Shown here one piece after another: positions 32,621 to 44,189 of a stretch of 64,000 nt of DNA. A model generated the notes under the pieces. That model saw only the letters and a list, made by a program, of their open reading frames with translations. It searched no databases and was not told the DNA's origin. Source of the DNA: Panulirus ornatus (lineage: Eukaryota > Arthropoda > Malacostraca > Decapoda > Palinuridae); the NCBI RefSeq assembly GCF_036320965.1, contig NC_092255.1, forward strand, positions 15,967,063 through 16,031,062. The letters run 5' to 3'. Numbering within the stretch: position 1 is the stretch's first letter; every line of letters starts with the position of its first letter. The position numbers were made by a program, and so were the translations under genes.

Positions 32621-35214
32621 ATCAACATACACACACACAGACATATACATATATACACATGTACATATTCATACTTGCTTGCCTTCATCCATTCCTAGTG
32701 CTACCCCACCCCACAGAAAAGACAAAAAGGCCGCATTCATTCACACTCAGTCTCTAGTTGTCATGTGTAATGCATTGAAACCATAACTCCCTATCCACAC
32801 CCAGGCCCCACAGACCTTTCCATGGTTTACCCCAGATGCTTCATATGCCTTGGTTCAGTCCACAGACAGCACATTGACCCCGGTATACCACATCGTTCCA
32901 GTTCACTCTGTTCCTTGCATGCCTCTTACTCTCCTGTATGTTCAGGCCTCAGTTGCTCAAAATCTTTTTCACTCCATCCTTCACCCTTCAATTTTGTCTC
33001 CCACTTCTTGTTCCCTCCACCTCTAACACATATATCCTCTTTGATAATCTTTCTTCACTAATTCTCTCCATATGTCCAAACCATTTCAACACACCCTCTT
33101 TTGCTCTCCCAACCACACTCTTTTTATTTCCACACATCACTTTTACCTCTCCATTACTTTCTCGATCAAACCACCTCACACCACATATTGTCCTCAAACA
33201 TTTGATTTCCAACACATCCACCTTCCTCCATATAACCCCATCTATAGCCCATACCGCAACCATCTAACATCGTTGGAATTACTATTCCTTCAGACATATC
33301 CATTTTTGCTCTCCGAGATAACGTTCTCGTCTTCCACACATTTTTCATTGCTCCCAGAAACCATCACCCCCTCCCCCACCCTGTGACTTACTTTTGCTTC
33401 CATTGTTCCATTCACTGCAAAGTCCACTCCCAGATATCTGGAACACTTCACTTCCTCCAATTTTTTCTCCATTCAAACTTACATCCGTATTAACTTGTCC
33501 CTCAACCCTGCTGAACCTTTACTCTCAATTTCTCCTTTCGCACACTTTTTCAAACTCAGTCACCAACTTCTGCAGTTTCTCACTCGAATCAGCCACTAAA
33601 GCTGTATCATCGGTGAACAACAACTGCCTCACTTCCCAGGCCCTCTCGTCACCAACAACTGCATACTCACCCCTTTCTCCAAAATGGTTGCATTTATCTC
33701 CCTAAATACCCCATCCATAAACAAGTTAAACAACAATGGGGACATCACACACCCCTGCCGCAGACCGACATTCACTGCAAACCAATCACTCTCCTCTCTT
33801 CCTACTCGTACACATGCCTTACATCCTTGGTAAAACCTTTTCACTGCTTCTAGCAACTTACCTCTCACACCATATACTCTTAAAGACCTTCCACAAAGTA
33901 TCTCAATCAACTCTGTCATGTTCCTTCTCCAGATCCATAAATGCTACATACAAATCCATTTTTGTAAGTATTTATCACACATTCTTTAGAGGAAAAACCT
34001 GATTCACACATCCTTTACCACTTCTGAAACCACGCTGCTCTTCCCCAATCTGATGCTCAGTACATGTTTTCACCCTCTCATTCAATACCCTCTCATTAAT
34101 TTCTCACTAATACTCAACAGACTTATCCCTCTGTAGTTTGGACACTCGCCTTTATCCCCTTTACCTTTTTACAATGGCACTATGCATGCATTCTGCCACT
34201 TCTCATGCACTTCACCATGATCCATACATACATTGAATATCCCTATCAACCAATCAACAACATAGACACCCCTTTTTTAATAAATTCCATTCCAGTACCA
34301 TCCAAACTCGCCACCTTGCCAGATTTCATCTGCAAAGCTTTCATTACCTCTTCTCTCTTAACCAAACCATTTTCCCTGACCCTTTCACTACACACACCAC
34401 CCCAAACAAAACACCCTATATCTGCCACTCTGTCAAGAAATACATTCATCAAACCTTGAAAATATTCACTCCATCTCCTTTTCACTTCCTCACTACCTGT
34501 TTTTACTTCCCCATTTGCCCCCATCACCAATGTTCCCATTTGTTCTCATCTTACGCATGTTATTTGCCTCCTTCCCAAATATCTTTTTATTATCCCTAAA
34601 GTTTAATGATACTCCCTCACCCCAACTCTCATTTGCCCACTTTTTAAACCCTTGCACTTTTCTCTTGACCTCCTGCCACTTTCTTTTATACATCTCCCAG
34701 TCATTTGCTCTCCTTCCTTGCAAGTATTGTCCAAACTCCTGTCTTTTCTCTTTCATCCCACCACTCACTACCCTTTCTATTCTGCCCATCTCCCACCTTT
34801 TTCTTTATCACGCCACATGCATCTTTTGTGCAAACCATCAATGCTTCCCTAAATACATCTCATTCCTCCCCTCACATCATTTGCTCTCACCATTTGCAAT
34901 TCTACTCTCAATCTTTCCTGGTACTTCCTCGCACAAGTTTCTTTTCCAAGCTCACTTTTTCTCACCACTCTCTTCTCCCCAACATTATCTCCTCTTTTTT
35001 GAAAACCTCAACAAATCTTCACCTTTGCCTCCATAAGATATTGATCAGACATCCCTCCAGCTGCCCCTCTCAGCACATTAACGTCCAATTGGCTCTCTTT
35101 TACACACGTATCAATTAACACATAATCCAATAATGTCCTTTGACCCTCTCTCCTACTCACATATGTATACTTATGTATATCTCCCTTTTTAAACCAGATA
35201 TTCCCAGTCACCAA
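32621..35214 (-). mobile_element. LINE-A copy 20, main part, ending next to exon 4
   Basis: Old minus copy: 3'UTR 32621-32860, C-terminal region 32880-33470, RT 33480-34540 ([21 protein letters not shown] kept, motif A lost to indels), linker 34493-34790, and endonuclease end up to the NIWFKKGDIHKYTYVSRREG part. It is 5'-truncated at about 35214, only some 33 bp from the exon 4 acceptor. Heavily frameshifted. Confidence 0.85.
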
Positions 35215-35247
35215 TAATTTACTTTTTTTTTTTTTTAATTTCTACAG

Positions 35248-35406
35248 GGTATTGAACAACTGAAAAAGGAGCAAGCCAGTTGGGAGAAAAAGTCACGATG
35301 GCGAAGCATCCAAGCTGTGTTTGGTCGGTTTTCTCTCACTTGGTTCAGCCCATTCACAACACCTCCACTTCCTACAAAAACCCACTCCTATATGTATGCT
35401 GTATAG
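35248..35406 (+). CDS. ZDHHC3: ZDHHC3/7 exon 4 (TTxE-like motif, C-terminal tail, stop)
   Basis: Codes residues 235-286 and the TAG stop at 35404-35406. GIEQLKKEQASWEKK and IQAVFGRFSLTWFSPF match the ZDHHC3/7 tail, including the PaCCT-like segment. The protein ends THSYMYAV; vertebrate ZDHHC3/7 also end in Tyr-x-Val-type hydrophobic residues, a possible class II PDZ ligand (inference). The acceptor CTACAG ends at 35247 after a 15-T tract, with LINE-A copy 20 just upstream. Confidence 0.94.
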   Translation, partial: GIEQLKKEQASWEKKSRWRSIQAVFGRFSLTWFSPFTTPPLPTKTHSYMYAV

Positions 35407-38400
35407 CTTCTTTAGAGCTGCCATAAAAAAGTCCACAGGATTGCAAAGGGTAATGGTAAGCCAAAATTATTTGTTTGACAAGACCAGAAGCTTGTAACCT
35501 CAGATTAGATATAGCAGAACTTCGAACATTGATCCTGAAATGTTTATTAGTACTATGATTACCAGAAATATCACATAATGTACATATGTTACAGAGAAAA
35601 TTAATGTTGTGCTCTGATGTGATGGACAATCAAGGTTTTGGTCAATCTTACAGTCAGTCTGTAATGAAAGTAGTGTATGTTACTAAAATAGTCAAATGTT
35701 CATTTTGTTTTTTAAAGTATGAAAGCATAGGATCACTAACAGAGATAAGTAATTAGAAAGGTTTACTGAATTAGGCTCTCTCAAACCCTTAATATGAAAA
35801 GAGGCTAGTATCATATATGTTCAACTCATGTTTTACATGTACCTTTCAGCTCATTTTAACTCTCTTGATTCTTTGAGAATGAGCTGTTTGAGTTGGCATG
35901 TATTATTTTCACATTTTAGTCATAATTTCAGATGACAGTGAGATATTTTCTTTTCACAATGTCAATATTTACTGAAGTAAACCACCTTTTAAGGTGTTAC
36001 TTTACTCTTATCACCTCCATGGTGGCTCTTTGACTTAACTCCACTCTGGAGTAATGGGTAGCTAGCATTATGTGCTCTAATGTAAGTAGAAAGTATTGTT
36101 CAGATATTTTTCTTCTTGCATTGTGCAGCTTGTGCCTTGTTGCATGGACCTTGACCTATGCAGTAAAGTTACAACAGGAACCAAACAATGTTGCTGAGAA
36201 ATTCTGCTTGTAAAGAAGCTGTTACTTGTAAATACCTATTTCAAAAGCCCATCAAGTAAATGTGCTTGTGAAATACTAGTTTTCAGGTAAGATTGGAGAG
36301 ACCTGCCACTTTGGTTTTGACATCACTGTGCTTTACTTAGCATGAGTAGCATGGATAAGCAGATGAACACTGAAATTGATCGTGCTTTTCTCTTGCTTTC
36401 AGAGTGATTCCAGCAATAGTTTGGATCCTCATGTGTGGTTATTGTAAAATCTGCTGGTATGCTTAAATACTTTTAATCAGAAGAAAAGAATTGGTCCCTC
36501 CCTGTGTTGTTATTGAATTTTTGTATGACTAGTTGGTTGAACACTTTACAAGTTTTATTGTAAAGTTTAGAATTCTGTAACATGAAGCGAGTTTTGACAC
36601 AATTCTTCCCCTTGTTAAATTTTGGAACATTTTCTCCACTTCAGTTGGATACCAAGAAGTTGTAGTTCTCCAAATCTCTCTGACAAATCATGTTACCCAA
36701 ATTCAGTTTTCCTCTGAATTATCAATCATGTGCTTGTATTCACAAGAAGGAACGATATTATGACTTTTGTTTTGGTTGTTTGTAAGTCACACAAAGTCTT
36801 CATGAAAGGAGCATCAGTTAAATTGAATAGAACTCATGAGCTTTTTCAAATTGACCCCGTTCATTAGAGAAAATGTCTCCTTATGTCCACCTGTAACATT
36901 TTTAGCCTTTTGTCTAATTTCTCTTGAAATAGTTTACGTTTGCCAAAGATACAGCACCCTTAGAACATTCATACTTAGATTGACTTTTGATATTCACAGT
37001 ACCTGTAAATTCTATACGAACAAATTTGTTGATGGAGTATATTTCTGCACGACCCTCTATGTAAAGTGAAACACAAGTGTATGGCCCCAAGACCTGGTGC
37101 TGCTATCTTTTGAGGAACAAAATTTTAAAGGATTTTCATTTCCTAGAAGGCTTTTTTCATCCCCCTCTTGCTTTTAAACCAGCAGTTTCAAAATATTTCA
37201 TGCCTCTCTTCCCTAGATCAGACTGATGTTCAACAATTTTGATACAGCCATTTTGGCTTCTAAGTGAACTGTTGACAGAAGTCAAGGGGTTAGGTAAACA
37301 AGTTTCTTAATCACTGAGACTTGTTGAAATCAGTAGCATGCTGCTAGATTTATTGGCTTTCCATTCACTTACAGGGAACTTTGTGGGTAGTCTCTCCTGT
37401 GAATGGATTTCAACCTAAATGAAAAATGGACTTATTTCTGATCTTAAGCTCAGGTTCGGCAAGTCGAAATATGGTGTCTTTTACGTAGCTTAGGAGATGC
37501 TGGGAAAGAGTGTGTATGTGGTCTTAGAATTATCTTTAACACCCACAGGTGTTTTAGATTTTTTAGTTGGTGGATATAACTAACTTATTCATTATCATTT
37601 CCAAGAGTTGCTCTCAAAAGGTGTTGCATCTTTTCTGTACGATAAGTAATAGTACATTACATTAGGATATTGTTTTATCAGAATTCCAAATGATGATAAT
37701 GCCCATCATATGGAAAGTACCTCAGGCTCCTGCCCATATTCCGTTATATATGAATTCATGTATCATCCAGAGTTGGCACAATATGTTCAGTGCTTGCCAG
37801 TTCAAGTGCTGACATTGTAGTAGTCCATGTGTTCCAGTTTGACTTGACTTTGTTTGTAAGTCTATTTTACTACCAGATAGCTTATTGTTCAGTCAACCTA
37901 CATGTTATATACACTCCACTTTGATTATGCATTAATGGATGATTAAAAAGCATTATTCAACACTTTTTTTTGGTCCCGGTGATTGTGATAAAGAGGGTAG
38001 CAGCAGGAAAAGTGTTAAAAGGCTGTTAAGTTTCAAAAGTTATGCAAGTTTTGGGCAAATGTTGATGTTGATGGTAGCTGTTTAGCAAAGATGTTGCATC
38101 GTAAAAGTTATGAAAAGTCAGGTGGTACAGGTAGGAGGAGAAGAAATGTGCTGTCTGTCAAGCAGAAAGTAGATAATGTAGTAATTGTTATGAAACTCTG
38201 AGAGTATGATGTTGGATTAACTACAATCACAGTGTGATTTGAAAGTGCAGAGAGACAGAAATTTGAAATTTATGCTGAAAATAACTCTATGAAGCCTTAA
38301 CCCTTGTAGGATGGTAGATTTCTAAAAGTTGTCTCCCAAAGGTGGTGGATTTTTGCATTAAATGAAATGTTAAAGTATGTGTAATGTAATTCATTTAAAC

Positions 38401-38818
38401 AATTTCAGCTTATTTAAAAAGATAAAACAGTTGTGTACCCAACGACTTCCACATATCCACCCTAACTTACCTCCATGTGCTTAGAGACTCAATCATCCTC
38501 TAGCATTTTATTCAGAATCACCCTTCATTGTTACCTGACACATGTACATCTGAATGCACTGATCAATATCCAAAATGTTTTGGAAATGGAAGTAGCTAAT
38601 CTTAAACAGTTTGGGGGTGTTGAGCTCCAGTTTTGAAGACTCAGGCAGGGTCCCAATATGTATGATTTACATTGATTTTTTTTGTGTGGCTTTGAGGCAA
38701 GATTTGGCAACCCTAAGTATGGGAAGTGGATGATGCAATCAACACCCAGGTGTTGCATCACTCTACTTACTGCATTGTTTCCTTCTGGGAAGCCTTCTAG
38801 TGCATACACATCCTACTT
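35407..38818 (+). other. Presumed 3'UTR and downstream sequence of the ZDHHC gene
   Basis: AT-rich, no recognised element and no long coding frame. The 3'UTR must start at 35407. I could not fix a polyadenylation site: no convincing AATAAA with a downstream GT-rich element; ATTAAA occurs near 38356. Confidence 0.5.
38805..38818 (+). repeat. 14-bp target-site duplication, left copy
   Basis: TACACATCCTACTT, repeated without mismatch at 39065-39078 on the other side of the SINE-A insertion. Confidence 0.93.
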
Positions 38819-39064
38819 CTTTCTTTTCTTTCAAACTATTCGCCATTTCCCACATTAGCGAGGTAGCGTTAAGAACAGAGGGCTGGGCCTTTGAGGGAAT
38901 ACCCTCACCTGGCCCAATTCTCTGTTCCTTCTTTTGGAAAATTAAAAAAAAAAAAAAACGAGAGGGGAGGATTTCCAGCCCCCCGCTCCCTCCCCTTTTA
39001 GTCGCCTTCTACGACACGCAGGGAATACGTGGGAAGTATTCTTTCTCCCCTATCCCCAGGGAAT
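38819..39064 (-). mobile_element. SINE-A, complete copy (about 246 bp)
   Basis: Element orientation is minus. The 5' end (at 39064) reads ATTCCCTGGGGATAGGGG and shares the LINE-A leader. Three perfect inverted repeats follow: 39023-39028 with 39036-39041, 39001-39004 with 39012-39015, 38964-38970 with 38989-38995. Then an A/T run, AAGGAACAGAG, GGGCCAGGTGAGGG and TTCTTAACGCTACC, GCTAATGTGGGAAATGGCGA, ending in a GAAAGAAAAGAAAG tail. It has no ORF. The leader half matches LINE-A up to about 29223 and the tail core matches the LINE-A 3' end, so LINE-A is the probable source of its replication proteins. No clear tRNA-type B box. Confidence 0.9.
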
Positions 39065-39078
39065 TACACATCCTACTT
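39065..39078 (+). repeat. 14-bp target-site duplication, right copy
   Basis: Identical to 38805-38818. Confidence 0.93.
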
Positions 39079-40252
39079 GTTTCCTAGAATATTTTTTTTC
39101 TTACCTCAACATTTCTATTCATGTTGTGCTCTTGATATTCAGTTGTCATCTTGTAACCCTAAGTCTGTATTCAAGTTGCAGATGACTTAAGTATTGTAAT
39201 CAGAGTGCAAACCAATTTATTTTTACAAATACAATACAGTACAACACAGTACTTGCTGCTTCCTACAGGGACATTTACTGCATTTACTGATTTTCTGTCT
39301 TTTCTGAAATGCACTGCTCTGGTTGTGTAAAGGGCCACATATGACTGACTGGTAGGTGATTTTTCATTAAGGATGCCTTGTAAATGCATGAACAGCCCAG
39401 ATGACCTTTGCTCTGTGTGTGGGACTGTGACTTTTTAATTGCAGAAGCTTGGCTTAACCCTGATCATCAGGAAAGTCAACAATCTACTCTGGCTATGGAG
39501 CCAGGGATCAGGACAAGAGTTGGGCTCCACATATATGTTGCAACATTGGTGCAACAAACCTTTGCAGCTGGTTGAATTGCAAGAGATGATTGATGCCTTT
39601 TGCCATACCCAATAGTGACTGTTACTTCTGCATGGTGCCTTTAATCCGGCAAGGTATTTCCAAGAAGAAAAAGTGGGCCTTCAGCTGTATGAATACTATA
39701 TACTGTCTGCTATGATTCTTGTACCCTTTGGTTGAAGGATTTCCCTTTCTGGAATCCTCAGACTCATTTTCCCTGAAATAGGAGGATGAACAGGGTAATG
39801 AAATTTGTGGAATGTGAGCTATGAGCATCGAGATCCTGATTTCACACATAACTTGACGAATGCTGAACCACTCAGGATCATGCAGAAAGAATTAATCGAC
39901 CTGATCAGAGATCTGGAACCGTCAGTCATTTTAAAGGAAGATCAGATATATGATAATTATCATATAAACACAGTAATTTGGTACTTGATACAATCATGGC
40001 TGTATGATACACAATAATCTGTTACTTTTACATAGTGATTTATGAGAATATGTGATGATTATGATACTTTTTGAATTTCAGTTATTTGTCTTTTTATCTG
40101 TTCTTATTGAACAGGAATCATTTAAAGCAACATATGATCTGATAAAAAAAAATTTTTCCTCATATAGTGAGGTGAATTAACGTTTGCATTCTTCAGCAAC
40201 TCCGTTGTGATTTTGGAGTTTTATATTGTTTTCTTGCCATTGCTTTGGCAAA
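39079..40252 (+). other. Unique sequence with an unrecognised 70-codon frame
   Basis: A frame at 39805-40017 (with ELIDLIRDLEPSVILKEDQ) resembles no family I know; neighbouring frames are broken. It may be a decayed element or chance. Nothing else seen. Confidence 0.3.
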
Positions 40253-42100
40253 CATGGCTGAAAGTGGAAGTGGTAAAAGGGAAGACTTGGAAGGAAAAAG
40301 TGTAGTGGCATGCCATAGGAAAAACAGAAATGTGAGCAAAAATATCAGAGTAAGTGGAAGAATCAGTATCCCTAGTTAAAGCTATTGAAGAAAAGTGCTT
40401 TTAAGGTGATATTTCATGTGTGTTTGACAGAAATTAGTGCCTAAATAACTCCAATACGTTTACATGAAAAGAGTATAAAACACCAAGGAGATGTCTTCAC
40501 CTTCCACATCGAGGACAATTTCTGAAGCATTTGCTAGTATTCATCTTCAAAGAAATATAAATGATGCAGTGAAGGCTTACTTGGTGGAGCATGATATCTC
40601 CTTTAGAGATGCAGATTATTTATGTGATGTTGTAAACAATTATTTTTCCAATTCTGCCCAAGCAAAGGATATACAGATGAAAAGAAAGAATTGTCAGAGT
40701 GTGTGTACTAAAATTATGGCAAAATGTCATCAAGAAGAGTTAACGGTTTAGTGAGGGTACTGAAGTTGTAAGCAGATTTTGGAATCTGTTAAACAGTGAG
40801 TGACTTTAATGTGCTTGTTGCCAACATTATTAGATTCGGATCTGATGGTTGCAGATCACTGATGTGGGAACGCAACTCTGTAGGCAGTAGATTCCAAGAA
40901 GTATTATGGAATATTTGTTATAAAGTTTATATGCCATTCGGCACACTTATGCACCTCAGAGGCATATAAAGTTACCCAACAATGTTGAACAGTTAGTTCA
41001 TGATGTACACAACACAATGAAGCAGTCATCAAAGAGGTTGACTCTTTTCAGAGTTCCAAGAATTTGCTGGTACTCAAAAGCAACGCATTCTGTCACCCTC
41101 TAGAATGCGTTGGCTTTTATATGCAGCAGTTATAAGAAGAATGCTTGAACAGAGGAGACCATTGCATATGTATTTTACTGATTTGCTCTTCCGGTATCCA
41201 AAAGAAGTACAATGCAGTTGTAGCGCATGCATATGAAGTTACAGAATCCCTATTGCAGACTGAACTTTTGCTTCTTGGATTCGTTGTTGCCCAAGTTCAC
41301 TCAATTGAGCTTATTTTAGAATAAGAGAGTTGTGATAACCTCATTGTATGGACATGTTTGTGAGTTGTACAAAGATATACTGCTGATGTGTATGAACGAT
41401 GGTTATGTGATGAAAACTCTTGATGATACAGATCCAGTTAACGAACATGAATTTCTTCTAGTTGCACAGGTATACTTGGGAGCTTCAGCATTAAACAGAA
41501 CAGTGGACAACTCTGAGCTATACATTAACAAAGCATAGGTGAGAGAATTCCGTTTGAAGTGTAGATCCTTCCCTGTGACCGTTGCTAAAGAAATAGATAG
41601 GGGTTTGACTTTGGGGACTCGCTTCTTTCCAGATTTGGCATGCTAAACCCAGCCAATTTCCTGGGTTACCAAGGGATGCACAAGCAAAGGCTTATTCTGT
41701 TGGCAAGATATCTACCTAGAATTATTGGCCAAGATGTCTTGACCCTTCAGAAATTAGATGATGAATGGAGAAGACTTCGTAAGGACGTTGTGTCAGAAGA
41801 GATAACAAACATGGTTAAAGATAATGGTAACATCAAGGTGAAGTTCCCTGACAAATTTTTGGGAACCACAAAGGCAGTGGTTGATGATGATGGAGTACCC
41901 ACATATGAATGTGTAGCAGTTTTTGTGCTAGAGCACTCAGTGAATGCCAAATGTAAATGATGCTTCTAGGACATTAATGAATGAAAAGTAGAGACAGAAA
42001 TAGACTGAAAGCCCACACTGTTCAAGATGTGCTGTTCGCTAGCTAGAGTGCCAAAGGCAAGTGATATCAAAACTGTGCAACAATTACGCTTTTAAGAGTA
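40253..42100 (+). pseudogene. BED-zinc-finger hAT-like transposase relic
   Basis: Pieces in one order but several frames. (1) MAESGSGKRED at 40253. (2) KYQSKWKNQYP, then HVCLTEISA, then LHEKSIKH at about 40330-40470: a BED-type finger with its first Cys changed to Phe. (3) 40491-40748: TISEAFASI, AYLVEHDISFRDADYLCDVV. (4) 41332-41538 and 41550-41640: VREFRLKCRSFPVTVAKEI, then FFPDLA. (5) 41640-41957: LNPANF, then LDDEWRRLRKDV, VFVLEHSVNA; then RNRLKAHTVQDVLF near 42000. This order (BED, core, NADVER-like C-terminal dimerisation block) is that of hAT-related transposases and their relatives. Many stops; dead. I found no terminal inverted repeats or 8-bp duplication. Confidence 0.6.
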
Positions 42101-44189
42101 ATGATTCAAAATATGAACTCTGAAGTCATGTACTTGAGTATTGCAGAGGAGGTCCCAGACATCCACTGGAAGTCAGAGAGTTACAGTTATGTGGTAAGTA
42201 CATTAACTCTTCAAAGGTAAGCCTTTGTTTTACTGAGGTATCACATCGAGGGGAGTATGCCATTGTATATATCATTGAAGAGATACATATATTGATATCA
42301 ATTAACTGATCTTCCATTATATATGTTACTCGTAGCAACAAACTTTTTAGGAAATATTAAGGCTGACATCCACAAGGAACTTATGGAAAACCTGTTGTCA
42401 TCCTACCTGCAAATGGGCTGCAGAATATGTTTAAGGATGCATATTTTCCACCTTCACCTATATTTGTTAATGGCTAACTATGGCACAGTAAGTGTTGTGG
42501 ACAACTAATGTTTTCATCTAGATATCTCGGCAATAGAGAAACAGTATCAGGGAAAATGGAGCTCAGCAATGCTAGTGGACTATTGACGGACAAGAGAATC
42601 CCCAGGACTTGTATACAAGCAACAGGCAAAAGGGTATTACATTTATTCAAGGCAAGCCAGTGACTTTATCCTATGTCACCAATATAGCATGTAATACATG
42701 TGAATTGTTATAAAGTGAATTTTTTCGGAAACCATACCCATTCAAGCATTTTCATTGTCATTTTTGTGTTTAGTGTCCCTGTATCCAATATGGAAACATG
42801 TTTCATCTCTGACACAAGTTAAAATTTGTTGATCAGCATGAGCTCTTTTTATAATCTGACACACACACATCCCAGAGGAAGGGAAAGTGCACTGTGTCTT
42901 TCTACCTCAATCATCTCTGAGTAACAGTCTTGTTGATGATTTTTTATGTTAGAGATGGGGAACATATCCGGCATGTACACATGCTTCTGCTTAGTAAAGG
43001 AAGCATGGGGTCCTTCAAACACTGGTAGAAATATACAGCCCACAACTGTTTCAGAATATTCTTAACGGTTAGAGGATGATTCTGGCAACATGTAGATGAT
43101 GGTACTGACTGACTTCATAAGGCTATGGGCCTAAATATCCCATTTACGATTGGTGGATTCCCTTCTTTCCTCACTGACTAGAGGCATATATAGATGCCAT
43201 ACGTCACCTTCAACTTGAACTAACATACAGAAATATTAGTAAGGCTTAGTTACAAAGAAATGATCAGGGTAGGAAGACACCATGTATTTACTTAGGCTCC
43301 CACCTCACTACATAGTGTAAACAGATGAGATTATGTGTGGTTCAGATGATGAAAACAGCTATCTTATACATGTTGAAAGACCATGAAGATTTGATTATAT
43401 CAGTGATACACTCAATATCCAAGCACAGGGAGTGAAGTTAAAGGAAGGGTCATACACTAGGGTCATTGGGTACACACTCATTAAATGGCAGTGGTGTGCA
43501 AAGATTTAAATAGCTTAGCAGCACAAGGTTGAAATGTCTATGTAGCACTGTGTTTAAATGGTTGAGGTTGTCTTGATATTTTATAAAGCATTTTGAACAT
43601 TGCTAAAAATCTGCTGTCTGTGAAAAATGACTTCTGAAAACCTTCTCAAGAGGGTTACATGAATAGCTAAACACTAAGCATGATGTGAGTCTGAGAACTC
43701 TTAACATTTACAGTGTTCTGTATGAGTGATTACACCAGGATTTTTATGCTCCCTTGGATGATGCTTAAAGCAATTATATTCATCTCTTCATTTTTCAGTG
43801 TAGAAATAGATATGTATTGCAATTTTTGATTAAGTAAAAATTTTACTTTTCAATTTCTTTTCAAGAATTATGTGTATACTCTACGTAGTGTACAATACAC
43901 ATACTTAATTACTACAGGACATATATTCAGTACAAGAAATGTACATTTAGGTTTAGCTGTTATTGTATTTCAGTTTATTTATGTTGAAGGCTCAAGTCAT
44001 AGGCAAAAGTCCACATCAAGGCTGGGCCTTGATTGAATTATAGAAAGAATTATGAAGCAGTAAAAGAAAAGACAAGGGAAATTATTTACGAATTTTTGAG
44101 AAAGTGAAAACCTGTTTTGAAATGTGCCAAGTCATGTTTTGAAATGCACCAAGTCATGGTTATTGGGAAAGACATGAGAAGGTTGAGTT
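42101..44189 (+). other. Unique sequence
   Basis: No coding pattern, RNA gene or known repeat recognised in about 2.1 kb. Confidence 0.45.

Larger units (their letters stand above)
68..35406 (+). other. ZDHHC3: Gene model: ZDHHC3/7-like palmitoyltransferase, four coding exons
   Basis: Four exons join without a frame break into a 286-residue protein (89+74+71+52). Introns of about 6.0, 18.1 and 10.4 kb are all phase 0 with GT-AG ends. The order is TM1-TM2, DPG, DHHC cysteine-rich domain, TM3-TM4, then a cytosolic tail, as in ZDHHC3/7. Family members S-acylate cysteines of Golgi-transiting membrane and signalling proteins. The start exon has its own acceptor at 66-67, so at least one 5' noncoding exon and the promoter lie left of the window. 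The introns are largely filled with retroelements. ZDHHC3 and ZDHHC7 cannot be told apart here; an invertebrate pro-orthologue of both is likely. Confidence 0.93.

Noticed and set aside
36836..37069. 77-codon frame after the ZDHHC stop
   Set aside because: No domain, signal or family resemblance; expected by chance in AT-rich sequence of this length.
38819..39064. SINE-A as a tRNA-derived SINE
   Set aside because: TAGCGAGGTAGCG faintly recalls an A box, but no B box (GGTTCGANNCC) stands at a suitable distance and no cloverleaf forms.
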